From positions 4,613,001 to 4,677,000 of the forward strand of contig NZ_CP071793.1 of assembly GCF_017498545.1 (NCBI RefSeq): DNA of 64,000 bases, in the 5' to 3' direction. The position numbers were made by a program, and so were the translations under genes. A model generated the notes under the pieces. It searched no databases, was not told the origin of the DNA, and worked only from the letters and a program-made list of their open reading frames with translations. Position 1 is the first letter of the stretch, and the number at the start of each line of letters is the position of its first letter. Origin of the DNA: Sulfidibacter corallicola. GTDB taxonomy: Bacteria > Acidobacteriota > Holophagae > Acanthopleuribacterales > Acanthopleuribacteraceae. Shown one piece after another: positions 53,050 through 62,172 of this stretch.

Positions 53050-54282
53050 GTGCAACAAACCATTCTGTTCGTTGGTGGTGGTATCGAAACCGTGCCGGGC
53101 GTGGAAGCGGCGAAGCGCATGGGCCTGTCCGTCTGGGTCAGCGATCGCAACCCCAACGCGCCCTGCTTCGCCATGGCCGATGTGTCCCTGCTCGCCGACA
53201 CCTACAACGAAGAGGAGACGTTGGCCGCGGTTCACGCCCAGTTGGCGAAGGGGGGACGACTGAACGGCGTCCTGTGCCTCGCCTCGGACGTTCCGCAAAC
53301 GGTCGCCGCCGTGACCACCGCCCTGAATCTTCCCGGCATCTCGCGGGAGACGGCCGCGCTGGCCGTGGACAAGTTGGCGATGAAGGATCGGTTGCGCGAG
53401 CACGGCGTGGCCATTCCCTGGTATACGGCGGTCCACTCGGCGGCCCACCTGCAGGCATTGGTGGTGGAGCACGGCGTCCCACTGATCTTGAAACCGGTGG
53501 ACAGCCGCGGCTCGCGCGGCGTCTTGCAACTCGGGGTCGGTACTTCGACGATCGACACGAACTGGGCCTACCACTACGCGCTCAAGTTCTCCCCCACCGA
53601 GCGCGTCATGGTCGAGCGCTTTCTGGAGGGCCCCCAGGTTTCCACCGAGTCGATCGTCGTCGACGGGCGCGCGTTCACCCCGGGTTTTTCCGATCGCAAT
53701 TACGAGTTGATGGCCTGCCACGCACCCTTCGTGGTGGAAAACGGCGGCGACCTGCCCAGCCACCTGCCCAGGGCCGCCCAGACGGCCATCGAACGGGAAG
53801 TGGCCAACGCGGCCCTGGCCATGGGCGTAAAGAATGGCGTGGTCAAGGGCGACATGGTTTGGAGCGGCGACCGGGCCTACGTGATCGAAGTGGCGACGCG
53901 CCTCAGTGGCGGCTATTTCTGTACCCATTCGATTCCCCTGAGCACCGGGGTCGACATCGTCACCGAGGCCATCCGCCAAGCCCTGGGGGAGAAGCCCTCT
54001 ACCGATGATTTGGTACCCCGACACCAGCGCTTCGTCTGCCAGCGCTACCTGTTCCCCGAGCCCGGTTACGTGGTGGCGGTCGAAGGTGTGGCGGAAGTGG
54101 ACGCACGACCCGACATCGCCTTTTGCGAGGTACGGGTCCAACCGGGCGATCACATCGCGCGCATCGAAAACCATCCGGGCCGGCCGGGCCTGGTCATCGC
54201 CACCGGCGAGAGCCGCGAGGCGGCGATGGCGGCGGCCGAATCGGCCATCGAGGCGATCCGGATCCAAACGCGATCCTGCTAA
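53050..54282 (+). CDS. ATP-grasp enzyme (carboxylate-amine ligase type)
   Basis: 410 residues. N-terminal ILFVGGGIETVPGVEAAKRMG is a pre-ATP-grasp Rossmann strand. The central domain has VDKLAMKDRLREHGVAIP, LILKPVDSRGSRGV (nucleotide-binding lysine and loop), MVERFLEGPQVSTESIVV and the Mg-binding segment AYVIEVATRLSGGYFC. The overall plan is that of CarB/PurK-like ligases that activate a carboxylate as acyl-phosphate and couple it to an amine or thiol. GTG start with GAGGTG upstream. Co-location with a split transketolase suggests a small biosynthetic pathway; the product is unknown. Confidence 0.85.
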   Translation: MQQTILFVGGGIETVPGVEAAKRMGLSVWVSDRNPNAPCFAMADVSLLADTYNEEETLAAVHAQLAKGGRLNGVLCLASDVPQTVAAVTTALNLPGISRETAALAVDKLAMKDRLREHGVAIPWYTAVHSAAHLQALVVEHGVPLILKPVDSRGSRGVLQLGVGTSTIDTNWAYHYALKFSPTERVMVERFLEGPQVSTESIVVDGRAFTPGFSDRNYELMACHAPFVVENGGDLPSHLPRAAQTAIEREVANAALAMGVKNGVVKGDMVWSGDRAYVIEVATRLSGGYFCTHSIPLSTGVDIVTEAIRQALGEKPSTDDLVPRHQRFVCQRYLFPEPGYVVAVEGVAEVDARPDIAFCEVRVQPGDHIARIENHPGRPGLVIATGESREAAMAAAESAIEAIRIQTRSC

Positions 54283-54402
54283 GGGGTGGCCATCCGATGC
54301 CGGGTATCGGGTGTCAGCCGAATCATCCCGCGAGAGTATCCACCATCCGAAGCGAACCCGGCACACAGTGCCCGCATGTCTAGAGAGACGTCGTCGCAGT
54401 AG

Positions 54403-55255
54403 GTTGGGCTGCCAGCCCGACGTTTCGAAGCGACTCAAGCAACGCCAAAAAACCCAGCCAAAGAGAGGAACAACCTGTCGCAATGTTGCGACATCGGAGT
54501 TCCCACATTTTCCGGGAAGCGTCGTCGTAGTTGGTTGAGCAGGAGCGGTAAGCCGCCCTGTTGACGTTCCGAAGAGACTTGGCCCGATGGAAACGAAACC
54601 CGAGAGCGGAACACCTGGGTATTGCACGATCCCCAGACGCGAAGCACCACCTTTTGCGAACCCAAAATGTCAGGTTTGATGGTTATTGCCCATTCAAAGA
54701 GGACGAGCTCCGCTCTTTCGACCTGGCGCACTCCGAAGCAATCGTTGCTTCGATTGGTTGAGCACGGCCGGTATGGCAAGCTACTCATCCTACAGGTGTT
54801 ACACCGCTTACGAAGATGCGGGAACTGCATATGAATCTATTTCGCTGGGCGCGATCATGCGATGGTGGTGCGCTCCGCTCTTTGGCAGGGTTTTCTGGTG
54901 TTGTTTGGATCGCTTCGAAAAGTCGGCCGAGCCGGCCAACTTACTGCGGCGCCGACCCTCTCGGGATGCGGGCACTCCTCGTGTAGGTCGCTTCGAAATG
55001 TCCATCGGGCCGATGGACCTACCTGGCACAACGACCCTCTCGGGATCCGGGCACGCCTCGCATTGGTCGCTTCGAAATGTCGGCCGGGCCGGCCAACTTA
55101 CTGCAATGGCACCCCTCATTAAAATGCGGGCACCGCCCAGCTAGACCGCTTCGACAAGTTCATCCAGCGGATGAACCCACCGGGCACAACGACCCTCTGG
55201 AGTTGGGGGAATTTCGAACCTGGTTGGCTTCGACACCTCGGCCGAGCCGGCTTAC
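54403..55255. repeat. Array of REP-like hairpins, five in a 79-bp phased run
   Basis: A noncoding stretch of about 1 kb (54283-55304). Hairpins of 8-bp stem and 3-base loop start at 54922, 55000, 55079, 55158 and 55237, spaced 78, 79, 79 and 79 bp, all in the same orientation. Stems differ: GTCGGCCG, GTCCATCG, GTCGGCCG, GTTCATCC, CTCGGCCG, each with a matching 3' arm. Flanks are conserved (GCTTCGAAATGT before; ACCTACC/AACTTACTG and GACCCTCTCGGGAT after). Further copies lie at 54403-54421 (reverse), about 54534-54575 (reverse, long loop) and 54757-54789 (long loop). Open frames here are repeat-derived. Confidence 0.85.
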
Positions 55256-55304
55256 CGCCCCGCCAGACATGCGGGAACGCCGGGCTTGGATCACTTCGAG
55301 GAAC

Positions 55305-56636
55305 TCACTCTTTGGGAACGCCCCAACGGATGCGCAGCCCGAAATTGGCCTGCCAGCGCTGGGTCTCGAATGCGCCCTGTTCGCCCGTGCTCTGCACGAA
55401 ATCGGGCGGCACGTCGACCGTGATCAACTCCAGGTCGCTGACCTTGCGATCGCGGTTCTGCACGTAGATGACCGCGCCTTCCAAAATGTAGCGGCGCTTG
55501 TAGGTGTAGCTGACGCCGAAGTGATAGGAGAACCGGTCGCCATCCGGGAACCCGGGTTCGACGGTATCGGTGGGCATGACCCGACGGGTCGCGGCCAGAC
55601 CGGCGCGCCAGAGCAGGGCCTTTTTCTGCTGGAAATCACCGGCCAGCCGGTAGGACCAGGTTTCGTCCCAATTACGGGGAATGACCATGTTGCTGCCGTC
55701 CGCGGCCACGAACACCTGCTGATCGACGGAACTCCAATCTTCGAGCGAGAGGTCGAATTCGACCCGGGTGCGGATCGTGACCCGGGTGGCGAAACCGACC
55801 TGATAGCGTTGGGGCAATTCCAAGGACGTCGCCAGGGTCGTGTCGTTGAAAGCACCGCCGAAATCGGTGATGGCGCGTTGGTCGTCGAGGCGGGTGGCCT
55901 GGGCGAAGGTGCGGTCGCCATCCATGTTCAGGTCGATGGCCGACTGGTAGCTGAATCCGATGCTGAACTTGCGGCTGGGGTAGTACTGGAGACCGACGAT
56001 ATAACCCGTGCCGTCCCCGTCCACGTCCGAAGATTCGCTCGCTTCGTAGAACACCGGATTGCCCAGTTCGCCGATCGGCCGAGCCAGGTTGCGGTCGATG
56101 CGGTATTCGGCCTGGGTGTAGCGGTAGGTGATGCCGAACGACCAGGCGGGCGCGAGCTTCACGGCGAATCCGGCCAGCAGGTCCTGGGCATAGAACTCGG
56201 ATCCGGTGGAGAGAAAACGACCGGGATAGTCCGCTTCCTCCCAATCCAGCTCGTAGTGGTGGGAGGCGGTGGTGCCGATACCGAAGGCGAAGCGCCCGAA
56301 CGAGGGAGAGTTCCAGAAGATCGAAGGCAAGGCCGAAAACGTGGGATCGGAATCGTAGGTCGTCTGACCGGCGTTGCTGTAAAAAGACTTGCTGGCCGCC
56401 GGCCGCACGCTGAACGCGAGTTCCTGGAACGGGAGTTGGGCCAATCCGGCCGGGTTGTGGTAGACGGCTGAAGCGTCCTCGGCGCGGGCTACGTAAGCGC
56501 CGGCCATTCCGGAAGACTGTACGCCCTGCTCATAGACGCCGAACCCGGAGGCCCAGGCGGGCGTCGCCGTCAGCGCCATACACGCGATCGTCAGCATCGT
56601 GACCTTGAATCCCTGGATCATCTGCCCTTTTCCCAT
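55305..56636 (-). CDS. FadL/OmpP1/TodX-type outer-membrane transporter
   Basis: 443 residues. A signal peptide (FKVTMLTIACMALTATPAWA) is followed by the FadL N-terminal hatch signature SGFGVYEQGVQSSGMAGAYV and DASAVYHNPAGLAQL, diagnostic for the family. The rest is a 14-strand-type barrel rich in aromatic girdles, ending FGLRIRWGVPKE. FadL proteins let long-chain fatty acids or other hydrophobic compounds cross the outer membrane. The ATG at 56636 has GAGGATACG upstream; an ATG five codons later is possible. It is monocistronic, divergent from aspS, and its 3' end abuts the hairpin array, which may act as its 3' processing or termination region. Confidence 0.92.
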   Translation of the reverse strand: MGKGQMIQGFKVTMLTIACMALTATPAWASGFGVYEQGVQSSGMAGAYVARAEDASAVYHNPAGLAQLPFQELAFSVRPAASKSFYSNAGQTTYDSDPTFSALPSIFWNSPSFGRFAFGIGTTASHHYELDWEEADYPGRFLSTGSEFYAQDLLAGFAVKLAPAWSFGITYRYTQAEYRIDRNLARPIGELGNPVFYEASESSDVDGDGTGYIVGLQYYPSRKFSIGFSYQSAIDLNMDGDRTFAQATRLDDQRAITDFGGAFNDTTLATSLELPQRYQVGFATRVTIRTRVEFDLSLEDWSSVDQQVFVAADGSNMVIPRNWDETWSYRLAGDFQQKKALLWRAGLAATRRVMPTDTVEPGFPDGDRFSYHFGVSYTYKRRYILEGAVIYVQNRDRKVSDLELITVDVPPDFVQSTGEQGAFETQRWQANFGLRIRWGVPKE

Positions 56637-56920
56637 GCGTATCCTCGAGAACTAATTCATTTGTTTCATCGGTGGTACGGCGGGCCCGGCACGCGGTGGC
56701 CAATTGCGAGAAGTCGCGCCACGAAAAGGTACACGGGCAGCCAAACGCCATGTTGACGGGTCAGCATAGCAAAATAAAGCTCGGGACTAAAGCGCCTTCA
56801 ACGTCAAGCCTTTGCCGGGAGGGCGATCGACATTCCCGAACCCCTCCGTCGGTACGGGGACCACACCTCACCGAAGCACCTTCGCCGCTGGAATCATCCG
56901 CACCGCGGCTTGATTTCCCG

Positions 56921-56949
56921 TTGCTTCACACAAGTGAATTGGGTACACT
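56921..56949 (+). promoter_or_regulatory. Sigma70-like promoter for aspS
   Basis: TTGCTT (56921-56926) - 17 bp - TACACT (56944-56949) in the 544-bp gap between the FadL gene and aspS. It gives a leader of about 225 bases before the aspS ATG. Nothing else was recognised in this gap. Confidence 0.5.
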
Positions 56950-57180
56950 GCACCATTTAATAAGGAATGCCGTGGGCGGTCCCCCCTCGTCCGGCGCGCA
57001 AGCCGAGCCTCCAACGGTTTTGCACCTACGTGCGGCATTCGCCATGCAACCCGGCGACGGCATTTCCCCCACCAGGGCCGGCTCTATCACAACTGGTCCT
57101 CGACCAGGCGGCCTGGCATTCGTCTATTCCCGATTTGACTAAAGTAACTCGAGGCCTCGTGCCTCCAAAAGAGGTTAGCC

Positions 57181-58983
57181 ATGCTTGATCATTTAGGCGA
57201 TCTGAAACGAACGCACCATTGCGGCGAGCTCCGTTCCGAGCACGTCGGACAGACCGTGACTTTGCTTGGTTGGGTAGCCAAGCGGCGCGACCTGGGTAAT
57301 TTGACCTTCGTCGACATCCGCGACCGCTGGGGTTTGACCCAGTTGGTGCTGGACCCCGAATACAATGCCGACGCCCACGCCAAAGCGAAAAATTTGCGCT
57401 CCGAATTTGTCATCGGCATCGTCGGCAACGTGCGCGCGCGTTCGGAAAATACGATCAATAACAAGCTGGCAACCGGGAATATCGAAGTCTTCGTCAATGA
57501 ACTGTTCGTACTGAATCACGCGGCCACCCCGCCGTTCCCCATCAAGGACGACGTCGAAGGCGTCGGCGAGGAACTGCGCCTGAAACACCGCTACCTGGAC
57601 TTGCGCCGCCCGGCCCTGCAAAAGAACTTCCTGCTGCGTCACAAGCTGACCATGGCCGTGCGCAACTACCTCGACACCAAGCAGTTCGTCGAGCTGGAAA
57701 CGCCGATCCTGACCAAGTCCACCCCCGAGGGCGCGCGCGACTACCTGGTCCCCAGCCGGGTTCACAAGGGTTCCTTCTACGCCCTTCCCCAGTCGCCCCA
57801 AATCTTCAAACAGCTCTTCATGGTCAGCGGCTTCGAGCGCTACTTCCAGATCGCACGCTGTTTCCGCGACGAGGACCTGCGCGCCGATCGCCAGCCCGAG
57901 TTCACCCAGATCGACATGGAGATGTCCTTCGTGCAGCGCGATGACGTCTACGCACTGCTCGAGGGCATGATGGCGGAACTGATGCGCGTCATCGGCGTGG
58001 AAATCGAAGCCCCCTTCCAACGCTTGCCCTACGAGCGCGCCATGGACGACTACGGCAGCGACAAACCGGATCTGCGCTACGACATGAAACTGAACGATCT
58101 GTCCGACAAGGTCGCCGATTGCGGCTTTGGCGTCTTCGCCGACTGCGTGGCCAACAACGGCCGAGTCAAGGCGGTGTGTGCACCCGGCGCGGCGTCCAAA
58201 TCCCGCAAGGAAATCGAATCGCTGGAATCCTGGTTGAAGCAGGATTACGGCATTCGCGGCCTGGCCTGGCTGAAATACACGGAAAAAGGGGTTTCGGGAC
58301 CGATCAAGAAATTCCTCGGCGAAGATCTCTGTCGCGAGCTCTTCACGATCTCGGGCGGTGGCGAAGGCGACATCCTGTTCTTCGTCGCGGATGCCCGCGA
58401 GAAGGCCAACCAGGCCCTGGGTGCGCTGCGCTGCCGCCTGGCAGAGATGTTGGACATGATCCCGGAAAACACCTTCAAGTTCCTGTGGGTCACCGACTTT
58501 CCGCTCGTCGAGTTCGACGATGACTCGGCCCGTTACGTGGCCCTGCACCACCCGTTCACCTCACCGCTCGACGAGGACCTGGAACTGCTCAAAGAGGATC
58601 CGAGTCAGGTTCGCGCCAAGGCCTACGATCTGGTGCTCAACGGCTTCGAAATCGGTGGCGGCTCGATCCGGATCCACCGCCGCGACATCCAGGACGCCAT
58701 GTTCAAAGCCCTGGGCCTGAGCGAAGAAGAGGCCGAAGAGAAGTTCGGTTTCCTCCTGAATGCCCTCAGCTACGGCGCACCGCCCCACGGCGGGATCGCG
58801 CTCGGCCTGGACCGCATCGCGATGCTGATGGCCAACGAGAAATCGTTGCGCGACGTCATTGCTTTCCCGAAAACCACCTCGGCCTACTGCATGATGACCG
58901 ATTCCCCCTCGCGCGTATCGGTGGATCAGCTCGTGGACCTGGGCATCACCGTGTTGCACGCCCACAAGGACAAGGAAAACTGA
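57181..58983 (+). CDS. aspS: Aspartyl-tRNA synthetase, bacterial type
   Basis: 600 residues, the full bacterial length including the GAD insertion. The N-terminal OB-fold anticodon domain (VTLLGWVAKRRDLGNLTFVDIRD) is followed by class II motifs: motif 1 near ELETPILTKSTPEGARDY, motif 2 FRDEDLRADRQPEFTQID and motif 3 GIALGLDRIAM. LMTDSP-type C-terminal sequence (MMTDSPSRV) is typical. It charges tRNA-Asp; whether it is discriminating or non-discriminating cannot be decided by eye. It is a single housekeeping gene between the hairpin arrays. A GC-rich hairpin (58994-59025, GCGGTGTGACC/GGTCGCACCGC) lies 11 bases after the stop but lacks a T-tract. Confidence 0.97.
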   Translation: MLDHLGDLKRTHHCGELRSEHVGQTVTLLGWVAKRRDLGNLTFVDIRDRWGLTQLVLDPEYNADAHAKAKNLRSEFVIGIVGNVRARSENTINNKLATGNIEVFVNELFVLNHAATPPFPIKDDVEGVGEELRLKHRYLDLRRPALQKNFLLRHKLTMAVRNYLDTKQFVELETPILTKSTPEGARDYLVPSRVHKGSFYALPQSPQIFKQLFMVSGFERYFQIARCFRDEDLRADRQPEFTQIDMEMSFVQRDDVYALLEGMMAELMRVIGVEIEAPFQRLPYERAMDDYGSDKPDLRYDMKLNDLSDKVADCGFGVFADCVANNGRVKAVCAPGAASKSRKEIESLESWLKQDYGIRGLAWLKYTEKGVSGPIKKFLGEDLCRELFTISGGGEGDILFFVADAREKANQALGALRCRLAEMLDMIPENTFKFLWVTDFPLVEFDDDSARYVALHHPFTSPLDEDLELLKEDPSQVRAKAYDLVLNGFEIGGGSIRIHRRDIQDAMFKALGLSEEEAEEKFGFLLNALSYGAPPHGGIALGLDRIAMLMANEKSLRDVIAFPKTTSAYCMMTDSPSRVSVDQLVDLGITVLHAHKDKEN

Positions 58984-59079
58984 GGTCGAAGCCGCGGTGT
59001 GACCGAGACGACGAGGTCGCACCGCACGGACATATCTTCGGAAGGTCCCGTCTGTCGAAAATTTGCGCGGTGCCTGTAG

Positions 59080-60168
59080 GTTTGGCAGGTTGCCGAAACA
59101 ATCGAAGCACCCCTGCTCCCAGTTCCCGCATGGTGAGAGCGTTGCCGTGCCTGTAGGTTGGCCCGCTGGGCCGACGCGTCGAAGCAACATATGCAAGGGG
59201 AGTGGGTTGCCCCAGAGAGCGAAGCGCGCCCTTTCCCCGGTCCCACCCAAGCGAAGTGACCAGCTAGTGCCCATCCAGAAACGGAAAGGCTGCCAGCCCT
59301 GGGTGGTTTGGCTGGATGGGCACGCGATCAGGTATCAGGCGTCAGGTTTCAGCAAGATACTTGTTCGAAGGTAATTAGCTGAAACCTGATACCTGAAGGC
59401 TGATAGCAGCTTGCATTGGAAACCCGACCGATCCAGAGGATCCCTAACAAAAACACCCTGTTTCTGGATGGGCACCAGCTAGCGGAGCCCCCGCATGCAC
59501 AGTGAGACGTCGAGCCCGTAGGTGGAGCAGCCTGCTCCACCAATCGAAGCTACTCGAGCAGCTTCAGCAACAAACGCCTCAGAGCGGAGCCCCTCATTCT
59601 CCTCGATCGTACACCCTCGAAGTGACCGGACCTCGGAGTACCTGGAGGCCGCAAGAGACGTGATGCCAGGTAGGTACATCAGGAGCGGTAAGCCCGCCGG
59701 ATGTGCCCTTCCAAACGAAGTCGGCTGCTTCTCGTTGCCGAACGAAAGGGCCACACTCCAGCTCTCACGACACGGATACCCCGATCCATTCGATCTCTCG
59801 ATGACTCTACTCGATCGATGCGCCGCCGCTTCGATTGGTTGAGCACGGCCAGCATGGCAAGCTGCTCAGCCTACAGGCCTTACGTCGCTCTCACGACCCG
59901 ATAACCTTGGACCTTACGGCTTTCGATGGGGGTCGTGAGGGAATGGGGCGGCTTCACTCTTTGGCGCAATTGATTGCTGTTGCTTGGGTTGCTTCGATTG
60001 GTTGAGCAAGCTGCTCAACCTACAGGCCTTATACACCTCTCACGATCCGGGAATTTGGGACTTTGCGACTTCGAATTGGGGTTGCGAGGGAGATTCTGGG
60101 CTTCGCCCTTTGGCGCAATTGATTACTGTTGCTTGGGTTGCTTCGACGTGTCGGCCCAGCGGGCCAAC
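59080..60168. repeat. Second REP-like hairpin array, interrupted by a MITE
   Basis: Noncoding 58984-60228. Hairpins in reverse orientation: 59080-59099 (GTTTGGCA, one bulge), 59157-59175 (GTTGGCCC-GCT-GGGCCGAC), 59522-59540 (GTGGAGCA-GCC-TGCTCCAC), about 59674-59706 (long loop). Forward: 59838-59870 (GTTGAGCA, 17-base loop), 60001-60019 (GTTGAGCA-AGC-TGCTCAAC), 60150-60168 (GTCGGCCC-AGC-GGGCCAAC). Flanks CTTCGA and CCTACAGG are shared. Spacing is 77 bp for the first pair and about 150 bp for others; 59157 to 59522 becomes about 150 once the MITE and its duplication are removed. Confidence 0.85.
59268..59474. mobile_element. Intact 207-bp MITE with 15-bp TIRs and 8-bp target duplication
   Basis: Terminal inverted repeats TGCCCATCCAGAAAC (59268-59282) and GTTTCTGGATGGGCA (59460-59474) are perfect complements. 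The 8-bp direct repeat CCAGCTAG flanks the element on both sides (59260-59267 and 59475-59482). Inside is a long imperfect dyad: a CAGGTTTCAGC arm and a GCTGAAACCTG arm around AAGATACTTGTTCGAAGG. No coding capacity. A diverged copy is at 50555-50754. The mobilising transposase is not in the window. Confidence 0.88.
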
Positions 60169-60228
60169 CTACAGGCTCGGTGCTCCTAACGAAAATGCGG
60201 GCTCTGCGAAGGTCCCGTCTTCAGAATG

Positions 60229-60270
60229 AAAAAAACGGCAAAAGCCCCAAGTGCTTTTGCCGTTTTTTTA
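60229..60270 (-). terminator. Bidirectional terminator downstream of the di-haem gene
   Basis: AAACGGCAAAAGC - CCCAAGT(G) - GCTTTTGCCGTTT forms a 13-bp stem with A-runs on the left and T-runs on the right. It is about 20 bp past the stop of the minus-strand gene at 60291. Confidence 0.88.
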
Positions 60271-60290
60271 TGCGGTTGTCGATCGATCCA

Positions 60291-62027
60291 TCACTGCGGG
60301 GACGACTTTTCCGCTTGGTCGCGCTTGGTGGATTCGCCTTTCGGCGGTTGCCAACGCCAATCCAGCCACAGCCGTCCGTCCCTGAACACCTTGCCCGTGT
60401 CGGCCAGGTCGGTGGACCCATTTTCGATGTGTTCGTGCACGTTTTCGATGGGGCCGAGCAAGGCATCGCGACCGAACTGGAACGATTGTTCCCGCACGAT
60501 GGCCATGTAGGCGCGGTTGAGATCCAAGGCACGCCGGGGTGAGGGCGCGATCAGGTGGGTGATGTCCTTGTCGCCGCCCGGCGCCGCCCGCGCGATTTCC
60601 GCTTCGCGAGGTTTGCCGTTTTCGAAAAAGCGGCTCAGGACCTCGGCGTTGGCGCGGAACTCGTCGCCGCCGGTGACACGTTCGAAATAGGTGGCGATTT
60701 CGGGTTTCTCGTGCCCCTGCTGCGGCACGTCCCGCAAACCGGTGGGGTTTTGGTAACGCCATCCCTCGGCGCCGGGTACTTTGCGAGCCAGGGTGAAGGT
60801 GTGGTCGACCGTCACGCCGATGGCGCTGTGGCAACCCATGCAGAACTGATGTTCCTCGCTGGTCTGCAGCCGCAACCGCCCCTTCTCGTCTTCGATGAAA
60901 CCCTGGAGTTGCCAGCCGAAGCCGTTGAGGATGCCCACCTGGGGGCCACCGGAGAAAATGGGCAGATCACCGGCTTCCTTTTCGTTGTACTCCTGCTCGT
61001 ACATGTAGGAGATGCCCCAGGAATCCAGGTACTTGACTTTCTTGGAGTAACGCAATTCCTTCATGCGGCGGGCCGTCATGCCAGGCGCTTCGGGGTCCAG
61101 ATAACGCACGCTGTGCAGGTATTCGGTGCCCTTGGGATAGATGTACTGACGGGTGGATTCGCCGGAAGCGTCACCCACATAGGCTTGGGGAAAGCCGCGA
61201 ATTTCGCGGACCACCCCGGCGATCCGGCCGTCGCCGTCGAGGTCGGCTTGGATCGCTTCTTCGTTCAGGGGCTCGATCTCATAGACGAATCGACTGCCGC
61301 GGCCCGCCATCGGACCCGCGGCGATCACGGCCTCCAGGATTGACAGGTTGGCCTTGTAGATGTCACGTGAAGGCTTGCCGTCCAAGGTCCGGAACTTCTC
61401 GGGCAGGCGGATGAACACATCGTCGGTGGAGCCGTTGGTGGGCCAGAAGGTACCCAGGAACGGCTTGTAACGCAACGCACGCCACATGCTGCCATCCTTG
61501 GCGAAACCCTCGTCGTCGAAGCCCGCCTCGAAATCGAGATCGGGTACGTAGCCGGGATAGCCGGGCGCCGTCGTCAAGGCGTCGCGAAGGGCCTTGTAGT
61601 TTTCGCCGCGCACATAGGCGATGACTTCCTCGTCGCCGATCCCGGCCATGGCTTCGCGGCGATCCTTGAACAGGTTGAACCAGCGGTTGGTCATGGCGAA
61701 ATCGCTGAAGGCATACTCTTCCTGGAGCTCCCAGTCGACCAGCTCGTTGGGAAGCTGCGGGTTGGTGTGGCAGGTCCAGCAGGGATTGGCGGTACCGGCA
61801 GTCTTGGTGTAGCACTGGGGCGGAACGGTGGCCTCGTAGTTGGAGATCTGTCCCTTGGTGGCCATCGCCAGGGCCAGGGGGTCGTATGCACCCTCGATCT
61901 TGGCCGATTCCAGAGGGACCACCACGGTGGTGGTCTCCTCATCGGGGTCGTCGGTAAGGTTGAAGGCTAGGCCGCCGGCCGCCGAAAGCAAGGCGAACAC
62001 GAAGACGGCGAACAAAGAACTTTTCAC
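60291..62027 (-). CDS. Exported di-haem cytochrome c-like protein
   Basis: 578 residues. GTG start at 62027 is chosen because AGGAG lies eight bases upstream and the protein then opens with a signal peptide (KSSLFAVFVFALLSAAGGLAF). Two c-type haem sites are visible: CWTCH at about residues 83-87 and CMGCH at about 394-398. The remainder is unlike small cytochromes and contains WNxTNGS-type and GWGISYMYEQ-type segments of no family I can name. It is probably periplasmic and redox-active. It follows a PhoX-type phosphatase gene on the same strand, 231 bp downstream, so the pair may be functionally linked, for example in phosphate or organophosphorus metabolism (inference). Confidence 0.78.
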   Translation of the reverse strand: MKSSLFAVFVFALLSAAGGLAFNLTDDPDEETTTVVVPLESAKIEGAYDPLALAMATKGQISNYEATVPPQCYTKTAGTANPCWTCHTNPQLPNELVDWELQEEYAFSDFAMTNRWFNLFKDRREAMAGIGDEEVIAYVRGENYKALRDALTTAPGYPGYVPDLDFEAGFDDEGFAKDGSMWRALRYKPFLGTFWPTNGSTDDVFIRLPEKFRTLDGKPSRDIYKANLSILEAVIAAGPMAGRGSRFVYEIEPLNEEAIQADLDGDGRIAGVVREIRGFPQAYVGDASGESTRQYIYPKGTEYLHSVRYLDPEAPGMTARRMKELRYSKKVKYLDSWGISYMYEQEYNEKEAGDLPIFSGGPQVGILNGFGWQLQGFIEDEKGRLRLQTSEEHQFCMGCHSAIGVTVDHTFTLARKVPGAEGWRYQNPTGLRDVPQQGHEKPEIATYFERVTGGDEFRANAEVLSRFFENGKPREAEIARAAPGGDKDITHLIAPSPRRALDLNRAYMAIVREQSFQFGRDALLGPIENVHEHIENGSTDLADTGKVFRDGRLWLDWRWQPPKGESTKRDQAEKSSPQ

Positions 62028-62147
62028 GGTCGTGGCTCCTGAAAGATTGTTTTTGGCAGCCTGATAGGTGATTACTGTATTGGTTGGGGTCACATTTTCA
62101 GTTTGGGGTTCCACGGCATCCTCCCATCCATGGTGCATAAACGGCGA

Positions 62148-62172
62148 AAACCCGCACCGTTTCCGGTGCGGG
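62148..62172 (-). terminator. Hairpin between phoX-like and cytochrome genes
   Basis: AACCCGCACCG - GAAA - CGGTGCGGGTT on the minus strand, a perfect 11-bp stem with tetraloop, followed only by TTCGCC. It is a terminator, attenuator or RNA-processing site after the PhoX-like gene. Confidence 0.65.

Noticed and set aside
54435..54830. Short open frames inside the 54.3-55.3 kb repeat array
   Set aside because: They are made of hairpin repeats read in various frames, with no ribosome sites.
54922..55255. CRISPR array because of the regular 79-bp spacing
   Set aside because: The conserved part is not an exact repeat, the variable parts are hairpin arms and not unique spacers, and no cas gene is present.
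57193..58551. A 452-codon frame antisense to aspS
   Set aside because: It covers an unmistakable aspartyl-tRNA synthetase and has no ribosome site or family motif.
59080..60168. Integron attC sites, since several stems begin GTTGGGC or GTTGAGC and end in CAAC
   Set aside because: Only a three-base loop separates the arms, there are no cassettes or integrase, and the spacing is far shorter than a cassette array.
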